A stretch of 64,000 bases of DNA from Algorimicrobium algoritergicola (GTDB taxonomy: Bacteria > Bacteroidota > Bacteroidia > Flavobacteriales > Flavobacteriaceae), in NCBI RefSeq assembly GCF_008086165.1, contig NZ_VSKL01000004.1:62001-126000 (forward strand), given 5' to 3'. The notes beneath the pieces were generated by a model. It was given only the letters and a program-made list of their open reading frames with translations. It was not told where the DNA came from and did no database searches. Shown here in pieces: positions 55,001 through 63,550 of the stretch. Each line of letters opens with the position of its first letter. The first letter of the stretch is position 1. Made by a program: the position numbers and the translations under genes.

Positions 55001-55133
55001 AAACGATACCAAATCCAATTCCATGGGACTGGATCTAGTGCGAGATATGGTAACACAAGTAGATGGAACTTTAAATATAGAAAGTCATTTTGGAACTAAA
55101 AATATAATAAACATACCCTTAAAAAATTTATAA
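52059..55133 (+). CDS. Propeller-domain sensor histidine kinase (Y_Y_Y, HisKA_2)
   Basis: 1024 residues. Signal peptide, then two-component regulator propeller repeats over about 35-650 (for example WLATEDGLHRYNSADFKVYN, DKEGNLWFATDGEGLFHF, DSKNNLWLGTDEGVFRL). Y_Y_Y domain about 680-765 (NYRAINFINSDKVDYAYYME) and a membrane helix about 768-790. The kinase core is the HisKA_2 type with His835 in LMRELQHRVKNNLQIV, then an HATPase with NELITNISKHA and NDNGKGY. It senses a periplasmic, perhaps carbohydrate-linked, signal. The response regulator gene starts 17 bases later. Confidence 0.93.
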   Translation: MSHKLFKKYTLYFALFSTVFYAVGQNDVQVDTLKIKQIGQKEGLIQLNVKALVQDDLDYLWLATEDGLHRYNSADFKVYNNNPLNSLSIPEDHARDLFIANDTLFIASNSKGIFGLKLSTGKFIELSKNLEVLNTNTSYKIRPLGKKALLFSFRNSFMIFDRKNKTLKTKNLPKSKIENYVQDVFALDNENYILATTASGLLNYNIKSDVISNFNMLDDSSHNAIFIQDSSMYIGTDIGFYSYDLQTNKTNIIINNDGVNCFYLGQNNRILIGTDTGSYTYFMQQENLVKHVFVDQNNMSFTPIEINDIKGDKEGNLWFATDGEGLFHFNSYREKFKTLKLKIPDFSASKKISTFQFLPLKDSTLLIGSTVGIIKYDFKTQTFKQYQNHKDELIYTLIKDFNGTIWAGGFTTGLLKYNPESDRFLEVKGAKNNISDRDVIQVTPRSKTELLVATWSGGLYIYNIETNTFSEFRINNKPLNRARTSFVDSKNNLWLGTDEGVFRLDKNGHAQKLTAEDENNKKLSSNRIFGIAEDSKGNMWFGTSVGLTKLDFKTLKTTIYYKQKGLPNDFIYTVIVDDKDDIWLSTNYGISVLNTNNNTFTNYTQSDGLQNNEFNGKAGFKDSHESFYFGGIDGINIFQPTTIKTSPFLPKVHIESIELFNTDINRNDLYSNKMEFKSDENVLTFNYRAINFINSDKVDYAYYMEGFDESWRPITKNKNITYTNLNPGTYTFKVKATNANGIWSPHEDTMQLTIVPPWYQTTLFNIIILIILLSSIFGFYYYKTYRLNQEKHLLEKTVTARTKEVQAKNDALNEAYEVSISQRENIKFLMRELQHRVKNNLQIVSSLLNIQSRHIQDDVAHEALQVAKNRILAIAFVEDALKLDSKTIEIKKFTINLCNNILEALGESEQLKFRMQYQIKPFELHNLNTTVYGLILNELITNISKHAFNTFSEDNLVTITCTENNTILTLIVNDNGKGYTENDTKSNSMGLDLVRDMVTQVDGTLNIESHFGTKNIINIPLKNL

Positions 55134-55150
55134 GTAAAGCACGTAAAATT

Positions 55151-55768
55151 ATGTTACACATATTACTAATAGAAGATGAATTGATAATAGCCAAGGATCT
55201 CCAATTGTCCTTAAACAAAGATCAATTTGCTCAAATAGATGTGGCAAGAAACTATGAAAGTGCCATAGCTCTATTTTTAAAAAATGATTACAACTTGATT
55301 ATTTCAGACATCAACCTGAAATCGGATAAGGATGGTATAGACATTATAGAAAAAATCAGTGAAACCACAATAATTCCCGTGGTATATCTTACCGCCTATT
55401 CAGATGCAGACATCGTGGAGCGCGCAAAAAAAACAATGCCATTTGCCTATATTCTTAAACCGTTTAATCTTAATCAGCTGAAATTAACCATAAATTTGGC
55501 ACTCTTAAACTATAAGAAATATCAGGAAAATATGGAACCTTCCGATGCGAATGCGGCTTTAGTGAAAACACTAACCAAGCGTGAAAAGGAAATTTTGGTC
55601 GTCCTAGCCTCTGGTAAATTAAGTAAAGAAATAGCCGCTACCCTAAATATTTCCGTACTAACCGTTGAAAAACACAAACAAAATATTAGAAAAAAACTGG
55701 ACCTGGTAACCATTGGCGAGTTAATTAATTTTGCATTAACCTCTAGGTTGTATGTGTTGAGTGATTAA
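55151..55768 (+). CDS. Response regulator with LuxR-type HTH
   Basis: 205 residues. Receiver (1-120) has IEDE near the N-terminus, Asp53 in IISDINL, Thr in LTAYS and Lys in LKPF. The C-terminal GerE/LuxR HTH (about 140-200) has LTKREKEILVVLASGKLSKE and LNISVLTVEKHKQNIRKKL. It pairs with the propeller kinase encoded directly upstream. Confidence 0.95.
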   Translation: MLHILLIEDELIIAKDLQLSLNKDQFAQIDVARNYESAIALFLKNDYNLIISDINLKSDKDGIDIIEKISETTIIPVVYLTAYSDADIVERAKKTMPFAYILKPFNLNQLKLTINLALLNYKKYQENMEPSDANAALVKTLTKREKEILVVLASGKLSKEIAATLNISVLTVEKHKQNIRKKLDLVTIGELINFALTSRLYVLSD

Positions 55769-55979
55769 TGTCATGTAATAAAAAGAAATTTATTTTAAAG
55801 TTTTTTAATCTTAATTTAGGGTTTCATCATGTGAAATCAACGCGTTTTTCTAATTTGTTAAAGTCCTGTTGAAACTAAAAGTTGAGGCACGTATGATTAT
55901 AATATAATTATATTTAGAACGTGAAATTTGTAACAACTTTATATTATTAAAACATAAAATAAGCCTAAACACCACAACT

Positions 55980-57293
55980 ATGAAATTGACCAAAGCCTAT
56001 ATTATAATAGCCACTGCCCTAGTATTTGTTAGTTGTAAAACATCTCAAATTGCTACTAAATCGACTGTTGAAACGTCAACCTTCGAGAAGTTAGCAACTC
56101 TAAAAAATGTGGTACGTATTGAAAAAAGAGAAGCGGTTAGCCATTTTGATGAAAATTATGAAATTTGGTTTCAGCAACCCATTGATCATAATGATTTAAC
56201 GAAAGGCACTTTTAAGCAACGTGTTTTTTTAGGTTTCGAAAATATAAACAAACCCGTAATTGTAGAACTTCAAGGTTATGGTATTGGTTCTGAAAAAGCG
56301 GGAGAATTGGCAAATCATTATCAAGCAAATCAGTTAAGCATTGAGCACCGTTATTTTAATAATTCGCGTCCCGAAAATATTGACTGGAATACCTTAACCG
56401 TTGAAAATGCGGCAAAAGACCAAAATTTTATTATTAGTGAAATTAAAAATGCGCTCTATCCCAACGCGAAGTTTGTTACGACAGGAATCTCTAAAGGCTG
56501 CCAAACAACCATGGCACACAGAAGTTATTTTCCAAAGAATGTTGATGCCAGCGTCTGTTATGTGGGACCGTTAAATTATCAGCGTGAAGACCCAAGAGTG
56601 TATTCGTTTTTAAAAAATGTAGGCACAAAAGAAGATCGTGAGAAAATTAAGGCCTTTCAAAATCTATGCTTTGAAAATAGAAACGCCCTTTTAGAAATAA
56701 TGAAAAAAGTTGGTCAGGAAAAAGAGTTGTCTTGGGAATTTGGCGTTGAAAAGGCCATAGATTATACTATTTTAGAATATTCATTCGCCTTTTGGCAATG
56801 GGGAACGTCGGTTGATAGTATTCCTTCTGGAAGTGTGAAAGTGGAAGAACTATACAAGCACTTAATAGATGTGGTTGGTTATGGTTTTTTTGAAAAGCAA
56901 TCTGTTACCGGTTTACAACCTTATTTTTGGGCGGCATTAACCGAACAAGGCATTTATGGTTATGAAACGGCACCATTTAAAACGTATTTAAACACCGAAG
57001 AAATTTATAAATTCGATTGGGCTTTTCCTGAAGGCATTAGTAAAGCCTATAACTTAAAACCGATGCAGGATATTAAAACCTTTTTAGATACTTCGGCTCA
57101 AGATATGTTGTTTATTTATGGCGAATACGATTCTTGGAGTGCAACGGCCGTAGAGCTTACAGAAGACGCTTCACAAAGAGCCGTTTATAAGTTTGTAAAT
57201 CCTAAAGGGAGTCACACCACAAGAATCAATAGTTTTAAGCCAGAAACGAAACAAGAAATTTATACCATTATAGATGGATGGTTAGCCGATTAG
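55980..57293 (+). CDS. S37-like (PS-10) exported tripeptidyl aminopeptidase
   Basis: 437 residues. Lipoprotein signal MKLTKAYIIIATALVFVSCK (Cys about 20). WFQQPIDHND, SIEHRYFNNSRPE and TGISKGCQTTMAHRS fit the S37/PS-10 family, with the nucleophile probably the Ser of GISKG; the late Asp/His are in YGEYDSWSA and PKGSHTTR. Expected to cleave peptides in the periplasm. A 14-bp AT palindrome (55901-55914) lies upstream. Convergent with the M24 genes. Confidence 0.85.
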   Translation: MKLTKAYIIIATALVFVSCKTSQIATKSTVETSTFEKLATLKNVVRIEKREAVSHFDENYEIWFQQPIDHNDLTKGTFKQRVFLGFENINKPVIVELQGYGIGSEKAGELANHYQANQLSIEHRYFNNSRPENIDWNTLTVENAAKDQNFIISEIKNALYPNAKFVTTGISKGCQTTMAHRSYFPKNVDASVCYVGPLNYQREDPRVYSFLKNVGTKEDREKIKAFQNLCFENRNALLEIMKKVGQEKELSWEFGVEKAIDYTILEYSFAFWQWGTSVDSIPSGSVKVEELYKHLIDVVGYGFFEKQSVTGLQPYFWAALTEQGIYGYETAPFKTYLNTEEIYKFDWAFPEGISKAYNLKPMQDIKTFLDTSAQDMLFIYGEYDSWSATAVELTEDASQRAVYKFVNPKGSHTTRINSFKPETKQEIYTIIDGWLAD

Positions 57294-57318
57294 CTTTCCA
57301 TTACGTAAAAAATGAAAA

Positions 57319-57350
57319 CTATTCCGCCTCCCGAAAAGAAGGCGAAATAG
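57319..57350. terminator. Hairpin between convergent peptidase genes
   Basis: Arms 57319-57329 and 57340-57350 pair over 11 bases with one mismatch; loop 10. No long T tract; candidate bidirectional terminator. Confidence 0.5.
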
Positions 57351-57408
57351 AAGTCTGATTATTTGTATATAAAATGGAAATCTAATGGTTTATTATTAAA
57401 CAATTAAA

Positions 57409-58617
57409 TTAATAACCAAAAGGGTTGTCTATGCTGTGTATAGGTTGAGTAAACCATTTAGGCCCCGAGTTTGTCATATATACATGGTCTTCATGACGGA
57501 TTCCAAAAGCATCTGGCACGCAAATCATAGGTTCAATACTAAACGTCATGCCAGGCTCCAAAACCGTGTGGTCGTTTTTAACAATATAGGGCCATTCGTG
57601 AATTCCTAAACCAATACCATGACCGGTTCTATGTGGTAATCCCGGTAATTTATAATCAGGACCTAAACCATGTTTTTCTAAAGCAACTCGAGCTGCTTTA
57701 TCAATATCTGCACAGGTATTTCCTAATTGAGACGCCTTAAAAGCGGCTAACTGGGTTTCTTTTTCAATGTTCCAAATACGGGTTTGCTCCTCATTAGCAG
57801 TTCCAAAAACATAGGTTCTGGTAATGTCCGAAAGATAATCATGAAGCATACACCCGGTATCAATTAGAACCATGTCGTTTTCTTCTAAATTTTTAGGCGA
57901 TTTGACGCCATGTGGAAAAGAGGAATCGACTCCAAACAAGACGATACAAAAATAAGAGCCAGTTGGAATACCATGCTTTTTATGGGCCTCGTGAATAAAA
58001 TCGGTTACGTCTTTTGCTGAAATCCCCACGCGTAAAATTCTAGCTGTCGCTTTTTGAACCTCCAGCGTAATATCCATAGCATGTTGCATAATAGCAATTT
58101 CTGTTTCAGACTTTACCATTCTACAGCCTGCCGTAATTGGTTTTGAGTTGACTAAAGTATAGGAGTTTTGCGCATTTTTAATGCCATCAATTACAAAAAA
58201 TGGTGTGGATTCATCCATCGCAATGTCGCCAGCTTCTACCCCATTATTTTTCAGAATGTCTACAAATAGTTTGTACGGCGATTCATGCTCTATCCAACAT
58301 GCAATAGTGCCGTCAATCAACATAAAATCTAATATGGTTCCTTTTTCAAATTCCGGAGCTATATAAATAAGGGTTCCATTTGGAAATAATAAAGCACCTA
58401 CCATGCGCTCACTAGCACTCCATTTCATGCCTGTAAAATAAAATAAATTGGCGCCAGCATTCAAGTACATCGCTGGTATATTTTGATCTTGCATTAACTG
58501 ACAAGCTTTGTTTATGCGTTGTTGAAATTCTTCTTTTTCTATGGGCTTAATTAAATGTGCTGTTGGTTTTATAGCGTTTAACTCTGCTTCTATTGTTGAT
58601 CCTCCTATTCCTATCAT
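57409..58617 (-). CDS. Xaa-Pro peptidase (M24 family)
   Basis: 402 residues. Creatinase-type N-terminal domain, then pita-bread M24 domain with the five metal ligands in IDTGCMLHDYLSDITRT (two Asp), RTGHGIGLGIHE (His), SIEPMI (Glu) and RHEDH (Glu). No signal peptide, so cytosolic unless secreted otherwise. Eight bases follow the neighbouring M24 gene, so the two are co-transcribed. Confidence 0.92.
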   Translation of the reverse strand: MIGIGGSTIEAELNAIKPTAHLIKPIEKEEFQQRINKACQLMQDQNIPAMYLNAGANLFYFTGMKWSASERMVGALLFPNGTLIYIAPEFEKGTILDFMLIDGTIACWIEHESPYKLFVDILKNNGVEAGDIAMDESTPFFVIDGIKNAQNSYTLVNSKPITAGCRMVKSETEIAIMQHAMDITLEVQKATARILRVGISAKDVTDFIHEAHKKHGIPTGSYFCIVLFGVDSSFPHGVKSPKNLEENDMVLIDTGCMLHDYLSDITRTYVFGTANEEQTRIWNIEKETQLAAFKASQLGNTCADIDKAARVALEKHGLGPDYKLPGLPHRTGHGIGLGIHEWPYIVKNDHTVLEPGMTFSIEPMICVPDAFGIRHEDHVYMTNSGPKWFTQPIHSIDNPFGY

Positions 58618-58625
58618 CTTATTTT

Positions 58626-59918
58626 TTATTTGATCATTAATGCTTCAATATCACTAATTTCAATTGGCATTTTTTCTGTTAAATTTATAGTTCCATTTTC
58701 CGTAATGAGGTAATCATTTTCTAATCTGCAACCAATACCTTCTTCAGGAATATAAATTCCAGGTTCGCAAGTGAGTACCATTCCCGCTTCTAAAGGACGC
58801 GAATACAATCCAACATCATGCACGTCTAATCCAATATGGTGCGCAGTACCATGCATAAAATATTTTTTATACAAGGGTTTTTCTGGGTCCTGATTTGCAA
58901 CCTCATCAGCGTTTAATAACCCTAAAGCTATCAATTCAGTTTCCACCAATCGCGCCATTTGAGTTTCGTAATCTGAAGGTAAAACACCAGGTTTTAATAA
59001 TTTACGCCCTTCTTTTAAACACTTTAAAACAGAAGAATAGACTTCTTTTTGTCTTTCTGAAAATGTGCCATTTACCGGAAAACAACGGGTTGTATCACTA
59101 TTATAATTGGCATAGCAAACGCCAAAATCTAATAATATCATATCGCCAGCTTCACATAAAGCATCATTTGCATTATAATGCAAAGCGCAGGCATTTTTAC
59201 CCGAAGCCACAATGGGTTTAAAGGCATGTCGGGTTGCGCCAGATTGTATTAAATTATAGGATAATTCGGCTTCCAACTCGTATTCCTTCATCTCTGGTTT
59301 ACACGCTTTTAAAACACGCATAAAACTAACGACGCTAATAGCTGCGGCCTTCTTAATTTGAAGAATTTCTTCTTCATGTTTTATTGGCCGTAACGCTCTC
59401 GTTATTTTCGCAGCGCGATAATAATCATGCAAAGGATATTTTTCTTTACACCATTTAATCATTCTGTCTTGTTGCGTTTCTTGGTCTTTTGTAACCCGTT
59501 TTAAATGTTCATTATGTCCAAGATAAAACCCATCGGCTTCAAAAGCCATGTATTGTAAAGTCATTTCAAAATCTTGAACCCACACTACGCGTTCAATCCC
59601 TGAAATTTCTATTGCTTGTTCTTTGGTGAGTTTTTCACCATCCCAAACTTTTATCTGCTCATTGGTTTCCTTAATAAATAAAATGGCTTTATTTTCTTTT
59701 TTGTAGGCATCAGGATAAAGCACTAAAATAGTGTCTTCTTGATCAATTCCAGAGAGATAAAATAAATCGTTGTTTTGAGTAAATCCCATAACATCGTCGG
59801 CATTGTTATGTTTTACATCATTAGATGTTAAAATAGCCATGGTGTTTGGTTGCATTTTAGAAATAAAGTTCTTTCTGTTTTTTTTGAATAAGGTGTTTTG
59901 AATGGATTCGTATCTCAT
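58626..59918 (-). CDS. Aminopeptidase P family protein (M24B)
   Basis: 430 residues with the AMP N-domain (FFKKNRKNFISKMQP region, NNDLFYLSGIDQEDTILVLYP) and a C-terminal M24 domain: LLDFGVCYANYNSDTTR (two Asp), HGTAHHIGLDVHDVG (His), CEPGIY (Glu) and GCRLENDYL (Glu). It removes N-terminal residues ahead of proline. First of a tandem pair of M24 genes. Confidence 0.94.
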   Translation of the reverse strand: MRYESIQNTLFKKNRKNFISKMQPNTMAILTSNDVKHNNADDVMGFTQNNDLFYLSGIDQEDTILVLYPDAYKKENKAILFIKETNEQIKVWDGEKLTKEQAIEISGIERVVWVQDFEMTLQYMAFEADGFYLGHNEHLKRVTKDQETQQDRMIKWCKEKYPLHDYYRAAKITRALRPIKHEEEILQIKKAAAISVVSFMRVLKACKPEMKEYELEAELSYNLIQSGATRHAFKPIVASGKNACALHYNANDALCEAGDMILLDFGVCYANYNSDTTRCFPVNGTFSERQKEVYSSVLKCLKEGRKLLKPGVLPSDYETQMARLVETELIALGLLNADEVANQDPEKPLYKKYFMHGTAHHIGLDVHDVGLYSRPLEAGMVLTCEPGIYIPEEGIGCRLENDYLITENGTINLTEKMPIEISDIEALMIK

Positions 59919-60108
59919 ATTGAAATTTTGTGTAGATATAAAGTAGCTATAAAATGGATAAAATCGAAAGTAGTCTTTTTATTTGAAAATAGCAATCCGT
60001 TGCGCTGGTATTGATACTGAAATTAGGCGCTCATCTCCCACTTTTATAGTCGTGTAATGCGTTGCTGCGAATTAAGCTTTTCAAGAAAATATGCGTACGT
60101 TTTTATAT

Positions 60109-60150
60109 AAAAAAGGCTGACTAAAATATAAGTTTTAGTCAGCCTTTTTT
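60109..60150. terminator. Strong terminator at the end of the metal operon
   Basis: An 18-bp perfect stem (60109-60126 with 60133-60150), loop TATAAG, A/T runs on both ends, so effective in both directions. It lies 14 bases from the stop of the HMA lipoprotein gene. Confidence 0.88.
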
Positions 60151-60163
60151 CATTATTTAAGAA

Positions 60164-60616
60164 TTAACCGTCGTGATTAGTATGATCTTCTGCTTTCATG
60201 TCACCAGATTGGTTCATTTCCATATCATGGTCATATTTACAACAGCCTGGTAAATTTTCATAGGCATCTAAATCACCCGTTGCTTTTTCAGTATCGTAAC
60301 CCGATGCTGCAATGGCATTATGAATCGCCATGGCATCTGTTTTGGTATCATCAAAAGTCACGTCAATTTTCTTTTTATCAACGTCCCAATTGGCGCTTGC
60401 AACACCTTCCACGCCATTCGCGGCTTTTTCAATAGTGGATTTACACATCCCACAATTTCCTCTCACTCCAAAAGATAGGTCTGCCATGGCTAGTTCTTGT
60501 GATACTTCCGTTGTTGGTGTTTCTGTTTCTTGTTTCGCTTCGTTTTTACAACTTGTGAAACCTATAGCTGCTAGTAGCGCTACACCTAAAATTACATGTT
60601 TGTTTGAAAAATTCAT
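60164..60616 (-). CDS. Lipoprotein with heavy-metal-associated (HMA) domain
   Basis: 150 residues. ALLAAIGFTSCKN gives a lipoprotein signal (Cys about 23). HMA domain about 45-115 with GNCGMCKSTIEKA (CxxC metal-binding pair). The C-terminus has LPGCCKYDHDMEMNQSGD and a His/Asp/Met-rich end. HMA chaperones are normally cytosolic; this one is membrane-anchored outside. Last gene of the leftward metal operon, 41 bases after the CusB-like gene. Confidence 0.9.
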   Translation of the reverse strand: MNFSNKHVILGVALLAAIGFTSCKNEAKQETETPTTEVSQELAMADLSFGVRGNCGMCKSTIEKAANGVEGVASANWDVDKKKIDVTFDDTKTDAMAIHNAIAASGYDTEKATGDLDAYENLPGCCKYDHDMEMNQSGDMKAEDHTNHDG

Positions 60617-60657
60617 AGTTTAAAATTTAATTATTAATTATTGATTACTTGTTTTAC

Positions 60658-62436
60658 TTATTCTATTACTTGTTTTACGTCACCACAAGTTAACATGGCA
60701 TCCCCAAAATAAGGGTTAAAAACGGTTTCTTCCTTACTTAACCAATAGGCGCCTTTGTTATTATCGGCCATCGGACAATACTGATGATACACTTTTTCAT
60801 TGATACCAAACACTTCAATAGCATTGGTTAATTGTGTGGACAAGTTTTTGAAATAGCTTCGTTGTTCCTTGATGTCTGCTGTTTTTGAAATGGCTATTGC
60901 TGCAGCCTTAATCTCTGTTTGTAAGGCCATCCAATGGTTATGAGCGTTATTATCTTTTAGAAGTTTCATATCCACTTTAGATACATTATCTATTAGTTTT
61001 TTTGATGCTACTTCTACATCTTTTGAAGCATCTTTTACCAAAGCATCTTTTAATTGGATATAATCATTAAAAACTGTTTTCAATTGATTTTGAAATGCTT
61101 CTGAAACGCTTACCCTTTCATTCAAATTGAAATGAGATTTTTGATCTTCTGAAGCGGCACCTTCCATTCCAAGATGGCCTTCGTGACCAGTTGACGTTTT
61201 AACACCTGTCTTATTCATCATGGATTTTTTTCCTTGTAATTGCGCGGCTGCATCAACAGTAAACGTGCCGTTAGTTACAATGTGGTCGCCATTATTTAAA
61301 CCTTCTAAAACGTGATAGTTATCGCCTATTTTAGTGCCTAAAGTGATGTTGCGCATTTCAAAAACAGGTTGATTAGGATCGGTTTTTAAATACACGACTG
61401 AACGTTCTCCTGTCCATAAAACGGCTGATGATGGAACCGTCAACATTTGGTCTTTAGTTGAAGCAACACCCTTAATGTGCCCTGCAACAAACATACCTGG
61501 TTTGAACGTATTATCTGTATTGTTAAGTACAGCTCTTAATTTTACAGTCCGTGTTTGGGTATCTAAAATGGGGTTTATAAAATCGACTTTTGCTTTAATT
61601 TCTTCATTAGTATTTGCATTAGTCGTTATAGAAATATCTTGACCTTTTTTAAATAAATCAATTTGATTTTCATACACATCAAAACTCGCCCAAACCGTAT
61701 TGAGATTGGCTATTTTAAGTAGCGGTTGACCTTGCTTAATATAGTCGCCTTGTTCTACCAGTTTTTCTGAAACCGTACCAGAAACCGTAGCATATACAGG
61801 AAAGTTTTCTTGTACTTTTCCCGATTCTTCAATCTGATTGATTTGGTTTTCAGACAATTTCCATAATTTCAGTTTGTTTCGAACTGCTTTGTATAATGCA
61901 GGTTGCGACTCTTTTAAAGACGACGTTGTAATAAGTTCCTGTTGTGCGGCATACAATTCTGGGGAATAAATGGTTGCTAATAGTTGTCCTTTCTTAATTT
62001 CTTCTCCTGTAAAACTCACATTAAGACGTTCTAGTCTCCCAGAAAAATAACTGACTTGTACGGCATTTGCTTCTTCATTGGCAATAATCTTTCCAGATAA
62101 TTTAAGGGTATTATCTTCTGTTTTTCCATTACCTACAATCGATGTTTGAATGTTTGCCAAAGCCAGAGCATTTTCAGTGAGCTTGAATTGATCTGCTAAT
62201 AAACCATCGGCACTACTTTCGGCAGGAATTAAATCCATACCACAAATAGGACAATCGCCAGGTTCAGGTTGCATAATTTGTGGATGCATGGAACAGGTCC
62301 ACATTTGATTCGTTTCTGCTACGGCATCGTGATTGTGCTCTGTTTCGTTGTTGGATGTGCCACTGAAAAGAAACCAGCCAAATAGGATCCCTATAGCAAG
62401 TAAACCAACATAAATGACAGCTTTATTATTTTTCAT
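60658..62436 (-). CDS. CusB-like periplasmic adaptor of an RND metal efflux pump
   Basis: 592 residues. N-terminal membrane anchor, then a heavy-metal-binding domain (about 45-75; WTCSMHPQIMQPEPGDCPIC and GMDLIP), barrel-sandwich, beta-barrel and helical parts of the HlyD/CusB type (GKIIANEEANAVQVSYFSG; GDYIKQGQPLLKIAN), and a DUF3347 domain about 440-592 (VSVSEAFQNQLKTVFNDYIQ, YHQYCPMADNNKGAYWLS). It binds Cu/Ag and feeds the pump; the pump and outer-membrane genes are not in view. It overlaps the DUF305 gene by 11 bases. Confidence 0.93.
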   Translation of the reverse strand: MKNNKAVIYVGLLAIGILFGWFLFSGTSNNETEHNHDAVAETNQMWTCSMHPQIMQPEPGDCPICGMDLIPAESSADGLLADQFKLTENALALANIQTSIVGNGKTEDNTLKLSGKIIANEEANAVQVSYFSGRLERLNVSFTGEEIKKGQLLATIYSPELYAAQQELITTSSLKESQPALYKAVRNKLKLWKLSENQINQIEESGKVQENFPVYATVSGTVSEKLVEQGDYIKQGQPLLKIANLNTVWASFDVYENQIDLFKKGQDISITTNANTNEEIKAKVDFINPILDTQTRTVKLRAVLNNTDNTFKPGMFVAGHIKGVASTKDQMLTVPSSAVLWTGERSVVYLKTDPNQPVFEMRNITLGTKIGDNYHVLEGLNNGDHIVTNGTFTVDAAAQLQGKKSMMNKTGVKTSTGHEGHLGMEGAASEDQKSHFNLNERVSVSEAFQNQLKTVFNDYIQLKDALVKDASKDVEVASKKLIDNVSKVDMKLLKDNNAHNHWMALQTEIKAAAIAISKTADIKEQRSYFKNLSTQLTNAIEVFGINEKVYHQYCPMADNNKGAYWLSKEETVFNPYFGDAMLTCGDVKQVIE

Positions 62437-62917
62437 TTTCTAATCGTTTTATCATGACTTTCATTTGTTCAATTTCTTTTCGTTGGGCTTCAATAATAGC
62501 ATCTGCTAATTTTTTAACTTCTGGATCCTGAATAGCTGCTCTCTCACTAGTTAAAATGGCAATTGAGTGATGTGGAATCATACCTTTTAGCCAAAGTAGG
62601 TCCCCTACAATGGGTGCCTGTGCTCTTACCAAACCTAATGCGCTCATAAAAAGTATAAAACTCCCAACGAGAATACCAATATTCTTCTTTTTATTTTGAT
62701 ACATGTTCCGCATAAAAAACCACATGATGACTGCCATAGTTGAAATCCCTAAACACACCATATAAAAACGAGTCATACTAAAATAAACATGATCGATTGC
62801 ATACGTGTTTAAATACATGGTGATGTACATAGCTATAAATGACAAACCCAGCATTAAGAAGAATTTAGTATAATTCTTCATACCGCTTTTCTGTTTGTTG
62901 TGTTCTTGTGAATTCAT
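62426..62917 (-). CDS. DUF305 membrane protein
   Basis: 163 residues, three hydrophobic segments, then the DUF305 signature LWLKGMIPHHSIAILTSERA and IIEAQRKEIEQMKVMIKRL. DUF305 proteins are frequent in metal and copper clusters, with the HH pair suspected of metal binding. Its last bases overlap the start of the cusB-like gene, implying coupled translation. Confidence 0.88.
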   Translation of the reverse strand: MNSQEHNKQKSGMKNYTKFFLMLGLSFIAMYITMYLNTYAIDHVYFSMTRFYMVCLGISTMAVIMWFFMRNMYQNKKKNIGILVGSFILFMSALGLVRAQAPIVGDLLWLKGMIPHHSIAILTSERAAIQDPEVKKLADAIIEAQRKEIEQMKVMIKRLENEK

Positions 62918-62953
62918 AATTTTTTAGTTTTATAATTACTATTTCGTTTTAAA

Positions 62954-63550
62954 TTAATTAACCGTAAATGGAAATTCAATTTTCACCTTTTCCCAACTCA
63001 TACCTATTGCACCAGAATTATCACTTGTTTTAGTGACTTTATATTCTAGGTGTTCTTGAATGTTTTCAGAAATATCAGGCGTTACTTTAAATCGAATTAC
63101 ATCATCTTTTTCATCATACTCATCCTTACCATGCTGGTCCCAATTTTTATTAATCATGACCGTCCATTGATCTTTAGATGGAATTGTAAAAAAACCATAT
63201 TTTCCTTTTGGTAGTACGTCTCCGAAAATAACCAAATCTTTATCAGTTTCTATCCAAGTTGCCATATGTGCACCAGCTTGCCAAACATGGTCATAACCCA
63301 CTAAACCTCCAAAAATAATTCTATCTCTAACGCCTGGTGACGAATAATCTATATGAATATGAGCGTTGTTAATCATTGCCATGGCAGTCGTATGTGGACT
63401 TAATACTTTCTTTTTTGGTGCTTCATCTTTTTCTGAAGTTGTAACATGATTTTTATGATTATTTTTCTCCGTTTGTTTTGTTTCGTTTTTACAACTTAAA
63501 ACGGAAAACACCATTACTAGTACTACAATTAAATTTTTCATATTATACAT
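62954..63550 (-). CDS. DUF2911 lipoprotein
   Basis: 198 residues. The ATG at 63550 overlaps the upstream stop (TAATG); an ATG at 63541 would give the compact lipoprotein signal MKNLIVVLVMVFSVLSC, so either start is possible. DUF2911 region about 45-190: SPGVRDRIIFGGLVGYDHVW, GAHMATWIET and GKYGFFTIPS. Periplasmic or outer-membrane-anchored, function unknown. Position in a copper operon suggests a link with metal stress. Confidence 0.85.
   Translation of the reverse strand: MYNMKNLIVVLVMVFSVLSCKNETKQTEKNNHKNHVTTSEKDEAPKKKVLSPHTTAMAMINNAHIHIDYSSPGVRDRIIFGGLVGYDHVWQAGAHMATWIETDKDLVIFGDVLPKGKYGFFTIPSKDQWTVMINKNWDQHGKDEYDEKDDVIRFKVTPDISENIQEHLEYKVTKTSDNSGAIGMSWEKVKIEFPFTVN

Noticed and set aside
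55901-55914. AATATAATTATATT palindrome as an operator upstream of the S37 gene
   Set aside because: Pure A/T palindromes arise easily in this AT-rich DNA and no spacing to a promoter box supports a role.
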